DNA from: Pseudomonadota bacterium
Lineage (GTDB): Bacteria; Pseudomonadota; Alphaproteobacteria; Caulobacterales; Caulobacteraceae
NCBI GenBank assembly: GCA_023434265.1
Contig: JAEYTA010000094.1
Location: forward strand, 1 to 18,332
Direction of reading: 5' to 3'
DNA length: 18,332 nt
This document shows positions 12,359 to 18,332 of the stretch, piece after piece. The notes under the pieces are model-generated. The model searched no databases, was not told the DNA's origin, and saw only the letters and a program-made list of their open reading frames with translations. The position numbers were made by a program, and so were the translations under genes. The first letter of the stretch is position 1. Every line of letters starts with the position of its first letter.

Positions 12359-13180
12359 CTAGAGCTTCTCGGCGATGATCTCGAGCACGGTCGGGGTGAC
12401 CATCACCGCCGCCGGATCCGCCTCGGCGCGCGCGAGCGCCGCCGGCACCTGGTCGGCCCAGGCCTCGCTGACCTTGCCCGAGGCGGCGAGGTGGCGCGGA
12501 TAGTCGCGCATCCAGTTGGCCGGCCATTCCCAGATCAGGCTGTCCGGTCGGACGATGTCGACGATCGGCCGCATCTCGACGATGCGCATGCCGTTTTCGG
12601 TCAGCAGCCGGGGCAGGTCGCGGCCGATGTCGGGCTCGCCGCCGCTGGCCCGCCAGTCCTCCGTCACCCGCCGCACGAAGGTGGCCAGCACCGCGTCGTC
12701 GTCCGGGAGCACCCCCATGCTCTGGTAGTGCAGGTATTCGTGGATCACCGCCGTGCCGCCCGGCCGCAGGCTGTCGGTCAGCTTGCGGATCACAAGGGCC
12801 GGATCGGCGACGAAGGCCAGCACCCAGCGGACCCAGAAGGCGTCGGCGTCCGTCGCCGGTATGTCGTCCTCGACGAGGTCGATCACGTGCGGCTGGATGA
12901 CCCCGCCCACGCCGCGCTGTCCGGCCGCGGCCATCATGATCTCGGAGAACCTTTGCGAGCGCTCCAGGGCGACGACGCGGCCGGCGTCGCCGACGATCTC
13001 GGCGAGGTCGAGGCTGGCCCAGCCCGGCCCGGCGCCGGCGTCGATGACCGTCGAGCCGGTGCGGATGCCGGCGCGGCGCCAGGCGTCGAGCACGCGCGGC
13101 CGCCAGACCCGGTGCTGATGGCCCAGCCGGCGCACCTCGGCGTCGTGGGTGCCCAGAAGGTAGTCGCGCTCTTCGGTCAT
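12359..13180 (-). CDS. SAM-dependent methyltransferase (class I)
   Basis: A 273-residue Rossmann-fold methyltransferase. Motif I is VIDAGAGPGWASLDLA (residues 45-60), which binds the SAM methionine. An acidic residue at the end of strand 2 lies in VVALERS. LVEDDIPATDADAFWVRWVLAFV holds motif II/III, and the LRPGGTAVIHEYLHY block is the usual post-motif strand. The C-terminal ~100 residues (TEDWRASGGEPDIGRDLPRLL, then MRIVEMRPIVD) form a substrate cap. The substrate cannot be told; the layout resembles UbiE-like small-molecule methyltransferases. The ATG at 13180 has GAGGACGAG directly upstream. The frame remains open further upstream across the HNH gene, which I treat as shadow. It follows the HNH gene by 65 nt. 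Confidence 0.88.
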   Translation of the reverse strand: MTEERDYLLGTHDAEVRRLGHQHRVWRPRVLDAWRRAGIRTGSTVIDAGAGPGWASLDLAEIVGDAGRVVALERSQRFSEIMMAAAGQRGVGGVIQPHVIDLVEDDIPATDADAFWVRWVLAFVADPALVIRKLTDSLRPGGTAVIHEYLHYQSMGVLPDDDAVLATFVRRVTEDWRASGGEPDIGRDLPRLLTENGMRIVEMRPIVDIVRPDSLIWEWPANWMRDYPRHLAASGKVSEAWADQVPAALARAEADPAAVMVTPTVLEIIAEKL

Positions 13181-13245
13181 CTCGTCCTCGCCGTTCGAGG
13201 CCGGGAAGTGGGCGCCGCCGGGAGCTCCGGCAAGAACCGCGAGGA

Positions 13246-13806
13246 TCAGGGTTCCAGTTCGATGTCCCAGTAGAGGTAGTCGAGCCAGCTCTGGTGCAGG
13301 TAGTGCGGCGGGAAGCGGCGGCCGAGCTCCTGCAGCTGCCAGGCGTTGGGCCGGTGCGGGGCGCGTCGGATGGGCATGCCCGCCTGCGCCGGGGTGCGGC
13401 CGCCCTTGCGCAGGTTGCAGGGCCCGCAGGCGGCGACGATGTTCTCCCAGGTGGTGCGGCCGCCGCGGCTGCGCGGCACGACGTGGTCGAAGGTCAGTTC
13501 GGTGGAGTCGCCGCAGTACTGACAGGCGAAGCCGTCGCGCAGGAAGACGTTGAAGCGCGTGAAGGCCGGCTGGCGGTCCTGGTCGATGTAGCTCTTCAGC
13601 GCGATGACGCTGGGCAGCCGGATCTCCATCGACGGGCTGCGCACCACCTTGTCGTAGACCGAGACCACGTCGACCCGGTCCTGATACACGGCCTTGACCG
13701 TCTCCTCCCACGGCCAGATCGACAGCGGGTAGTAGGACAGCGGCCGGAAGTCGGCGTTGAGCACCAGGGCGGGCCAGCCGGACGGGGGACGGGTCAGGAC
13801 CTGCAT
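13246..13806 (-). CDS. HNH endonuclease family protein
   Basis: A 186-residue protein with a central HNH nuclease fold. CQYCG (95-99) and CGPC (127-130) form the structural zinc site. LTFDHVVPRSRGGRTTWENIV (105-124) carries the catalytic DH and the Asn of the beta-beta-alpha-metal fold, and N131 follows the second Cys pair. The N-terminal ~90 residues (VLNADFRPLSYYPLSIWPWEETVKAVYQDRV) are typical of a chromosomal HNH group that is widespread in bacteria and not part of restriction systems. The biological role is unknown. The ATG at 13806 has GAGGG 4-5 nt upstream. An in-frame ATG at 13980 would overlap the TRIC gene end and give an extension unlike the family. Confidence 0.9.
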   Translation of the reverse strand: MQVLTRPPSGWPALVLNADFRPLSYYPLSIWPWEETVKAVYQDRVDVVSVYDKVVRSPSMEIRLPSVIALKSYIDQDRQPAFTRFNVFLRDGFACQYCGDSTELTFDHVVPRSRGGRTTWENIVAACGPCNLRKGGRTPAQAGMPIRRAPHRPNAWQLQELGRRFPPHYLHQSWLDYLYWDIELEP

Positions 13807-13940
13807 CAGGCCCTCGCCGTGCGGAACGGGATCATCGACGCGACAGGACTGAAGACACGTCTCCTTCCTTGTCTGTGCTCGAAGCGTAGACCTGATTCGA
13901 CGGCTTGGCGATGACCGGGGAACGACGGTTTCGCGACCGC

Positions 13941-14588
13941 TCAGCGGGTGACCGCGCCCGGAAAGGCCGGCAGGCTCCATCCCCAGACGAGGGCGCCGGC
14001 GCGGAGCGCGAAGCCGAGACCGGCGGCGAGGAAGGCGGCGGGCCAGGCGTCCAGCCCCAGGGCGCGCACGGCGACATAGACCGAGGCCGCGAGCAGGGCG
14101 GCCGAGACGGTGATCTCGCGCCGCAGCAGGATCGAGGGCTGGCCCGCCAACAGATCGCGCACGATGCCGCCGAAGCAGGCGGTCAGCGCCCCCATCACGA
14201 TGCAGATCAGCGGCGCGACGCCGAACAGCTCGGCCTTGGCGGCGCCGAACACCCCGTAGGCGGCCAGCCCGACCGCATCAAGCCAGAGGAGGGCGCGGAA
14301 GCGCCACGGCCGGGCGCCGACGACCCACACAGCCAGCGAGGCCGCGACGCAGACCGCGATGTAGCGCCAGTCGCCCACCCAGAACACCGGCGCGCCGATC
14401 AGCAGATCCCGCAGGGTGCCGCCGCCGACGCCGGTGATCGCCCCGAAGAAGGCGAAGGTGACCAGGTCGTGCCGTTCACGCGCCGCCGCCAACGCGCCGG
14501 TGGCCGCGAACACCGCCACGCCGGCGAAGTCGAGGGCGCCGAGCACCGTCTCGGGCGTGGCAAGGGCGGGATCGACGATGGGTGTCAC
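13941..14588 (-). CDS. TRIC-family (UPF0126) cation channel membrane protein
   Basis: A 215-residue inner-membrane protein with about seven hydrophobic segments arranged as two repeats of three plus one. Each repeat carries the family signature: GGGTLRD (55-61) and GGIVRD (140-145). LDFAGVAVFAATGALAA near the N-terminus and LDAVGLAAYGVFGAAKA at the start of the second repeat are the matching first helices. Bacterial TRIC homologues form trimeric potassium-permeable channels. The start is GTG (14588-14586) overlapping the TGA of the glycosylase gene as GTGA, so translation is likely coupled. No ATG lies near. The physiological role in bacteria is not established. Confidence 0.92.
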   Translation of the reverse strand: MTPIVDPALATPETVLGALDFAGVAVFAATGALAAARERHDLVTFAFFGAITGVGGGTLRDLLIGAPVFWVGDWRYIAVCVAASLAVWVVGARPWRFRALLWLDAVGLAAYGVFGAAKAELFGVAPLICIVMGALTACFGGIVRDLLAGQPSILLRREITVSAALLAASVYVAVRALGLDAWPAAFLAAGLGFALRAGALVWGWSLPAFPGAVTR

Positions 14589-15241
14589 GCGGCGGGGTTC
14601 TCCAGCACGGCCTCCCCGCGCTTGACCGCTCCATACCATCCCCAGAGCAGATGCGCCGCAACGCTGCGATGCGGCCGCCAGTCCTCGGCGCGGGCATAGG
14701 CCTCCTTCTCGCGCGGCCGCAGGACGGCGCCGTCGGCCCAGCGCATCGCCTCCTGCAGGGCGATGTCCCCGGCGGGAAAGACGTCCGTCCGCCCCTCGCA
14801 GAACATCAGGAAGGTCTCCGCCGTCCATCGGCCGACGCCCTTGATGGCGGTCAGCCGGGCCACGGCGTCGGCGTCGGCCAGGCGCTCCAGATGGTCGAAA
14901 TCGATGCGGCCGTCGACATGGGCGCGGGCGATCTCGTGGGCGTAGCGTGCCTTCTGAAGCGACAGGCCGTAGCCGCGCAGGGTCTCGATGTCCCGCGTCA
15001 GCACGGCGGCGGGGACGACCTCCCCGGCCAGCCCATCGACCACCCGCCCCCAGATGGCGGCGGCGGCGGCCAGCGACACCTGCTGCTCGACGATCATGCG
15101 CAACAGGCCCTCGAAGCCGCCGGTGCGCAGTCGCCATTCGAACGGCGCGACGGCGGCGTGGGCGGCGGCGAGGCGCGGGTCGAGAGCCACGAGGCTCTCG
15201 CGGGCGGCGGCGATTTCGGCGAGGGTGGGGGCGACGGCCAT
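14585..15241 (-). CDS. DNA-3-methyladenine glycosylase II (AlkA-type, HhH-GPD)
   Basis: A 218-residue base-excision repair enzyme that removes alkylated purines from DNA. It shows the HhH-GPD layout: FEGLLRMIVEQQVSLAAAAAI (helices, residues 43-63), the helix-hairpin-helix IKGVGRWTAETFLMF (133-147), and the catalytic Asp159 in DVFPAGDIALQ. No C-terminal iron-sulfur cysteines are present, as expected for AlkA rather than Nth or MutY. The E. coli AlkA N-terminal domain is missing, which is usual for the short bacterial form. The ATG at 15241 follows AGGG. Its stop overlaps the TRIC gene start. It is divergent from gluQ across 78 nt. Confidence 0.93.
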   Translation of the reverse strand: MAVAPTLAEIAAARESLVALDPRLAAAHAAVAPFEWRLRTGGFEGLLRMIVEQQVSLAAAAAIWGRVVDGLAGEVVPAAVLTRDIETLRGYGLSLQKARYAHEIARAHVDGRIDFDHLERLADADAVARLTAIKGVGRWTAETFLMFCEGRTDVFPAGDIALQEAMRWADGAVLRPREKEAYARAEDWRPHRSVAAHLLWGWYGAVKRGEAVLENPAA

Positions 15242-15319
15242 CGGCCGGACCCTAGCGGGGCGGCGGGGCCGGGCAAGGCGCGGGGTGTGACGAGGGCCGC
15301 TTCCCGCTATCGTGCCGCC

Positions 15320-16174
15320 ATGTTCGTCACCCGCTTCGCGCCGTCGCCCACGGGACGCCTGCACAAGGGGCACGCCTTCTCCGCCCTCACGGCCTGGCGC
15401 GCGGCGCGCGAGGCGGGCGGCCGCTTCCTGCTGCGCATCGAGGACATCGACCCCACCCGTTGCCGGCCGGAATTCGAGGCCGCGATCCTCGAGGACCTCG
15501 CCTGGCTGGGGCTGGACTGGGAACGGCCGGTGCGGCGCCAGTCGGACCACCTGATGGACTACGCCGGCGTGGTCGACATCCTCAAGCGAAGGGGCCTGCT
15601 CTACCGCTGCTTCCGCACTCGCAAGGAAATCCTCGACGCCATCGGCGACGCCCCGCACGGTCCGTCCGAGGCGGTCCGACCGGGCCCGCATCCGGCCGAG
15701 GAGGAGGCGGCCCTGCTGGTCGAGGGTCGGCCTTTCGCCTGGCGGCTGTCGCTGGACCGGGCGAGGGAGGCGCTGGGGGAGCGCGGCTGGGACGCCCTCG
15801 CCTTCGTCGAGGAGGGCGCCGGCCCGGGCGGGGAGCGGGGGCTGATCCGCGCCCGGCCCGAGACCGCCGGCGATGTGGTGGTCGCACGCAAGGACGCCGG
15901 CTCGGCCTACCATGTGGCGGTGACGCATGACGACGCATTGCAGGGCGTCACCCATGTGATCCGCGGCGAAGACCTGTTCGAGGCCACCCACATCCAGGTG
16001 CTGCTCCAGGCGCTGATGGGCTGGCCGACGCCGGTCTACCGCCACCACGGCCTGCTCACGGGCGCCGACGGTCGGCGCTTCGCCAAGCGCGACGGATCGG
16101 TCACGCTGGCGCAGATGCGGGCCGACGGTGTCGACGCCGCGACGCTCCGCGCCGACCTGGGCTTCGCTGCATAG
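15320..16174 (+). CDS. gluQ: Glutamyl-Q tRNA(Asp) synthetase
   Basis: A 284-residue truncated glutamyl-tRNA synthetase paralogue that attaches glutamate to queuosine at position 34 of tRNA-Asp. The N-terminal FAPSPTGRLHKGHAF (residues 6-20) holds the class I HIGH motif as HKGH. LRIEDIDPTR follows (38-47), and FAKRDGS (254-260) replaces KMSKS. There is no anticodon-binding C-domain, which distinguishes it from GltX. The zinc-binding cysteines of the E. coli enzyme (CxC near residue 100 and a later Cys) are not present. Only Cys97 in YRCFRT remains, so this is a zinc-free form. The ATG at 15320 begins exactly at the first strand. The downstream bla-like gene starts 12 nt after the stop. Confidence 0.93.
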   Translation: MFVTRFAPSPTGRLHKGHAFSALTAWRAAREAGGRFLLRIEDIDPTRCRPEFEAAILEDLAWLGLDWERPVRRQSDHLMDYAGVVDILKRRGLLYRCFRTRKEILDAIGDAPHGPSEAVRPGPHPAEEEAALLVEGRPFAWRLSLDRAREALGERGWDALAFVEEGAGPGGERGLIRARPETAGDVVVARKDAGSAYHVAVTHDDALQGVTHVIRGEDLFEATHIQVLLQALMGWPTPVYRHHGLLTGADGRRFAKRDGSVTLAQMRADGVDAATLRADLGFAA

Positions 16175-16186
16175 GGGGACCGCACG

Positions 16187-17320
16187 ATGTTGAACCGCCG
16201 CCTTGTTCTCGCCGGGCTCGCCGCCGCGCCGGTCGCCGCCGCCGGCGGGCCGGTCCGCGCCTCGGATGCGGCCGCGTCCGGAGTCGCTCTGGACGCGGCC
16301 TTCGCCGAGCACGCGCCCGTGGGGCTTGCCGGCGCCGTGGTCACGCGCCAGGGCCTGACGTGGGCGGAGGCGCGCGGGGTGAGGCGCTTCGGCGACGACG
16401 AGCCGGTCGCCGCCACCGAGCGCTGGCACCTCGGCTCCAACACCAAGGCGATGACCGCCGCCGTCTTCGCCCGTCTGGTGGAGCAGGGCCGAGCCCGCTG
16501 GGATCTGCCCGTCGCCGAGGCGTTTCCGGGCGTGGAGATCCATCCGGACTGGCGCGGCGCCACGCTGGACGGCTTCATGCACCACCGCGCCGGCCTGCTC
16601 GACGAGCCGGCGATGGGGCTGAACTGGCTGAGAACCGCGCGCGCCGACCCCCGCTCCCTCCCCGAGCAACGCGCGGCCATCGTCGCCGACGCACTGCGCC
16701 TTCCGCCCAATGGCGCGCCGGGCCAGTTCGCCTACGGCAACGCCAACTACGTCGTCGTCGGCGCGGCCATCGAGGCGATCACCCGCGGCAGCTGGGAGGA
16801 CGCCATGCGCGCCGAGCTGTTCGGCCCGCTGGGACTGACCAACGCCGGCTTCGGGCCGCCCGCTGCGTCGCCCGACAACGCCTGGGGCCATCGCGGCGCG
16901 GGCGCGGGCCGTACGCCCATGCCGCCCGACCATTCCGGCGCCGACAATCCCCTCGCCCTCGGCCCGGCCGGGACGGCGCACATGACGCTGGAGGACTACG
17001 GCCGCTTTCTCTCCGCCATGATGGGCGGGGCGCCGGACTGGCTGGGATCGGAAAGCCTCGCCCGCCTGACCACGCCGCCGGCCGGCGACCCGCCCGCCTA
17101 CGCCTGCGGCTGGGGCGTCGGACGTGAGGCCTGGGCCGGCGCCGGCGGCGCCGGTCCGGTGCTGCGCCACGATGGCTCGAACACCATGTGGTACTGCAGC
17201 GTGGCCGTCGCCCCCGAGCGTGGGCTGGCGCTCGTCGCCGTGGCCAACGAGGGGGCCGCCGGCCGCCTGGCCTGCCAGGCGCTGGTCCGCGGGCTGGCGG
17301 CGGCCCGGACGGCGGGCTAG
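16187..17320 (+). CDS. Serine beta-lactamase-fold hydrolase (class C/esterase-like)
   Basis: A 377-residue exported protein of the beta-lactamase/penicillin-binding fold (Pfam Beta-lactamase type). The N-terminus MLNRRLVLAGLAAAPVAAAG has a twin-Arg pair before the hydrophobic core and could use the Tat route. The active site is complete: SNTK (84-87) as SxxK, YGN (183-185) as YxN, and HDG (328-330) in the KTG position. HxG in place of KTG is common in esterases and D-aminopeptidase-like members rather than true AmpC, so antibiotic resistance should not be assumed. GGGGGA precedes the ATG. It sits tightly between gluQ and the extensin-like gene, 12 and 9 nt away. Confidence 0.9.
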   Translation: MLNRRLVLAGLAAAPVAAAGGPVRASDAAASGVALDAAFAEHAPVGLAGAVVTRQGLTWAEARGVRRFGDDEPVAATERWHLGSNTKAMTAAVFARLVEQGRARWDLPVAEAFPGVEIHPDWRGATLDGFMHHRAGLLDEPAMGLNWLRTARADPRSLPEQRAAIVADALRLPPNGAPGQFAYGNANYVVVGAAIEAITRGSWEDAMRAELFGPLGLTNAGFGPPAASPDNAWGHRGAGAGRTPMPPDHSGADNPLALGPAGTAHMTLEDYGRFLSAMMGGAPDWLGSESLARLTTPPAGDPPAYACGWGVGREAWAGAGGAGPVLRHDGSNTMWYCSVAVAPERGLALVAVANEGAAGRLACQALVRGLAAARTAG

Positions 17321-17329
17321 GCCTGCGGC

Positions 17330-18091
17330 GTGGATCGCGATCTCGCCGACTTCTGGAACCTGATGTGGGAGCTGGCGCTCGGCCTGTGCGCAGGCTTCGC
17401 CCTGTTGAACCTGTTCGCCCCCGAGCAGGACCTGCCGTGGAAGCCGCTGGATCTCGGGCGGCCGATCGGCGCCGCGACCGCGGCCAAGGTGGCGGACTTC
17501 GAGCTGGCCCGCACAGCGGCGCCGGAGGAGGTCCACGCCGTCACCGAGGCCTGCATGCAGGTGCTGCGCGAGGCCGGGGTGCAGGTCGAACGCGCGCCGG
17601 ACCGCGACGACGGCGGCTTCTGCGTGGTGCGCGGGGCGGTGCGGATCACCGGCGGGGCGGTGACGCCGCTCAGCCCCGGCGGTCTGGTGATGCAGTGCCC
17701 GCTGGCGGTGCGCTACGTAATCTGGGACCGGCAGGTGCTGCAGCCGGCGGCGCAGTCGGCGTTCGGCGCGCACGCGGCGCGGGTCGAGAACTACGGCTCC
17801 TATTCCTGCCGCCGCATCTACGGCTCCACCGACGTCGCCAGCCGGCCCAGCGAGCACGCCCGCGCCAACGCGCTGGACGTGGCGGCGGTGCGGCTGGAGG
17901 ACGGGCGCACTGTCTCCGTGGCCGGCGACTGGACCGGCGAGGGCCGGGCGGGGGCGGAGGGAGCCGCCTTCCTGCGCCGCCTGCGCGACGGCGGCTGCCG
18001 GGTGTTCTCCACCGTCCTGACCCCGGACTACAACGCCGCCCACCGCGACCACCTGCACCTCGACGGGTCGCCGCGCGGCCTGTGCGGCTGA
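17330..18091 (+). CDS. Extensin-like domain protein, membrane-anchored
   Basis: A 253-residue protein with an N-terminal hydrophobic anchor (LMWELALGLCAGFALLNLFA) and an Extensin-like C-terminal domain, which belongs to the VanY/LAS-type zinc peptidase fold. Putative zinc ligands are His176 and Asp183 in SEHARANALDV, and a histidine in AHRDHLHLD (238-244). Cys123, Cys160, Cys223 and Cys252 could form disulfides. The likely site of action is the periplasmic peptidoglycan, but substrate cleavage has not been shown for this family to my knowledge. The start is uncertain. GTG at 17330 lies 9 nt after the previous stop but has a weak ribosome-binding site. ATG at 17363 would shorten it by 11 residues. 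It is probably the last gene of the gluQ operon. Confidence 0.85.
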   Translation: MDRDLADFWNLMWELALGLCAGFALLNLFAPEQDLPWKPLDLGRPIGAATAAKVADFELARTAAPEEVHAVTEACMQVLREAGVQVERAPDRDDGGFCVVRGAVRITGGAVTPLSPGGLVMQCPLAVRYVIWDRQVLQPAAQSAFGAHAARVENYGSYSCRRIYGSTDVASRPSEHARANALDVAAVRLEDGRTVSVAGDWTGEGRAGAEGAAFLRRLRDGGCRVFSTVLTPDYNAAHRDHLHLDGSPRGLCG

Positions 18092-18297
18092 GGCCGGTAA
18101 CCGCGTTCGCCCGCCGGGCGAATCGGTTTGCGGTTGACCGGCCCGGCTTTGCGGGAGACAACTCCGCCGCAGTCCGGATTTGGCGCGGCTTCCACCCCCG
18201 TGCAGCGCTCCTTCGCCTGAACGAGCTTGTCCAGATGGGCTGACGGGCGACCCCGCAGGGGCGCCTGCCTGGAAAAGCGCGTTTACGGAGACGCACA

Positions 18298-18332
18298 ATG
18301 GCGACCGGCACGGTCAAGTGGTTCAACCCGAC
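18298..18332 (+). CDS. Cold-shock domain protein, N-terminus only
   Basis: The last 35 nt encode MATGTVKWFNP, the invariant start of the CspA family of small single-stranded RNA/DNA-binding proteins (the GTVKWFN strand precedes RNP1). The rest lies outside the window. An ACGGAG ribosome-binding site is 7 nt upstream. The 206-nt space from the extensin-like stop holds a GAATC site (18120-18124) and a TTGACC -35-like hexamer (18134-18139) with no clear -10. A long 5' leader, usual for csp mRNAs, would fit. Confidence 0.9.
   Translation, partial: MATGTVKWFNP

Noticed and set aside
12359..13711. A fused 450-residue protein combining HNH-region sequence and the methyltransferase
   Set aside because: The upstream part is the HNH gene read in the wrong frame. 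The methyltransferase has its own ribosome-binding site and ATG at 13180.
13807..13980. A longer HNH protein starting at 13980
   Set aside because: The extension is Arg/Ser-rich, overlaps the end of the TRIC gene and lacks family similarity. The ATG at 13806 has a ribosome-binding site.
16187..17320. Antibiotic resistance gene (AmpC)
   Set aside because: The KTG position is HDG, which is common in esterase or peptidase members of the fold. There are no mobile-element flanks and no regulator such as AmpR nearby.
14585..18298. A 1237-codon open frame on the minus strand across gluQ, the beta-lactamase-like and extensin-like genes
   Set aside because: It is low-complexity Arg/Gly/Ala/His-rich translation opposite three genes with full catalytic motifs. 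Only its last 219 codons (from 15241) are real, as the AlkA-type glycosylase. High GC removes stop codons on the opposite strand.

Overview
This 18.3-kb window looks like ordinary chromosomal DNA from a high-GC alphaproteobacterium, most likely a member of the Caulobacteraceae (Brevundimonas, Phenylobacterium or Caulobacter type). The evidence is the very GC-rich third codon positions, the run 'SUV3-type helicase, S4 protein, 7Fe ferredoxin FdxA, CarD/CdnL', and palindromic intergenic elements carrying clustered GANTC (CcrM methylation) sites with a CtrA-like TTAA pair. The genus is inferred. I see no insertion sequence, prophage, CRISPR array, integrase or defence island.

Layout. 1-1452 (minus strand): a CinA C-terminal-type PncC amidohydrolase, a 46-residue membrane protein translationally coupled to it, and the N-terminus of an exported protein that runs off the left edge. 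1572-2500 (plus): a DUF983 zinc-ribbon membrane protein and a two-CBS protein, then a convergent tRNA-Arg(CCT) with a swapped elbow pair. 2584-2975 is non-coding and holds a regulatory-looking cluster. 2976-6152 (plus): a small exported hypothetical protein, the helicase and the S4 protein, closely spaced or overlapping. A YceI-family protein is on the minus strand (6157-6777), followed by fdxA and carD on the plus strand, a strong terminator, and a cytochrome c lipoprotein on the minus strand.

8691-12252: a small hypothetical protein (plus), a DUF3617 protein (minus), rpmB for ribosomal protein L28 with its own promoter, leader hairpins and terminator, and an M1-family metallopeptidase lipoprotein (plus). 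Two large palindromes then separate the M1 gene from a convergent 74-residue membrane protein. 12359-15241 (minus): an AlkA-type DNA glycosylase overlapping a TRIC/UPF0126 channel gene, then an HNH endonuclease and a SAM methyltransferase. 15320-18091 (plus): gluQ, a serine beta-lactamase-fold protein and an extensin-like peptidase-fold protein, with gaps of about 10 nt, likely one operon. The window closes with the first codons of a cold-shock protein.

The protein genes are mostly housekeeping: translation (L28, GluQ, tRNA-Arg, S4 protein), RNA handling and transcription (helicase, CdnL), DNA repair (glycosylase) and envelope functions. The most unusual signals are non-coding: the C19-G56 swap in the tRNA, the GANTC-rich palindromes, the inverted repeat in front of the yceI-like gene, and the paired hairpins in the rpmB leader. 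I did not find a convincing new multi-gene system.
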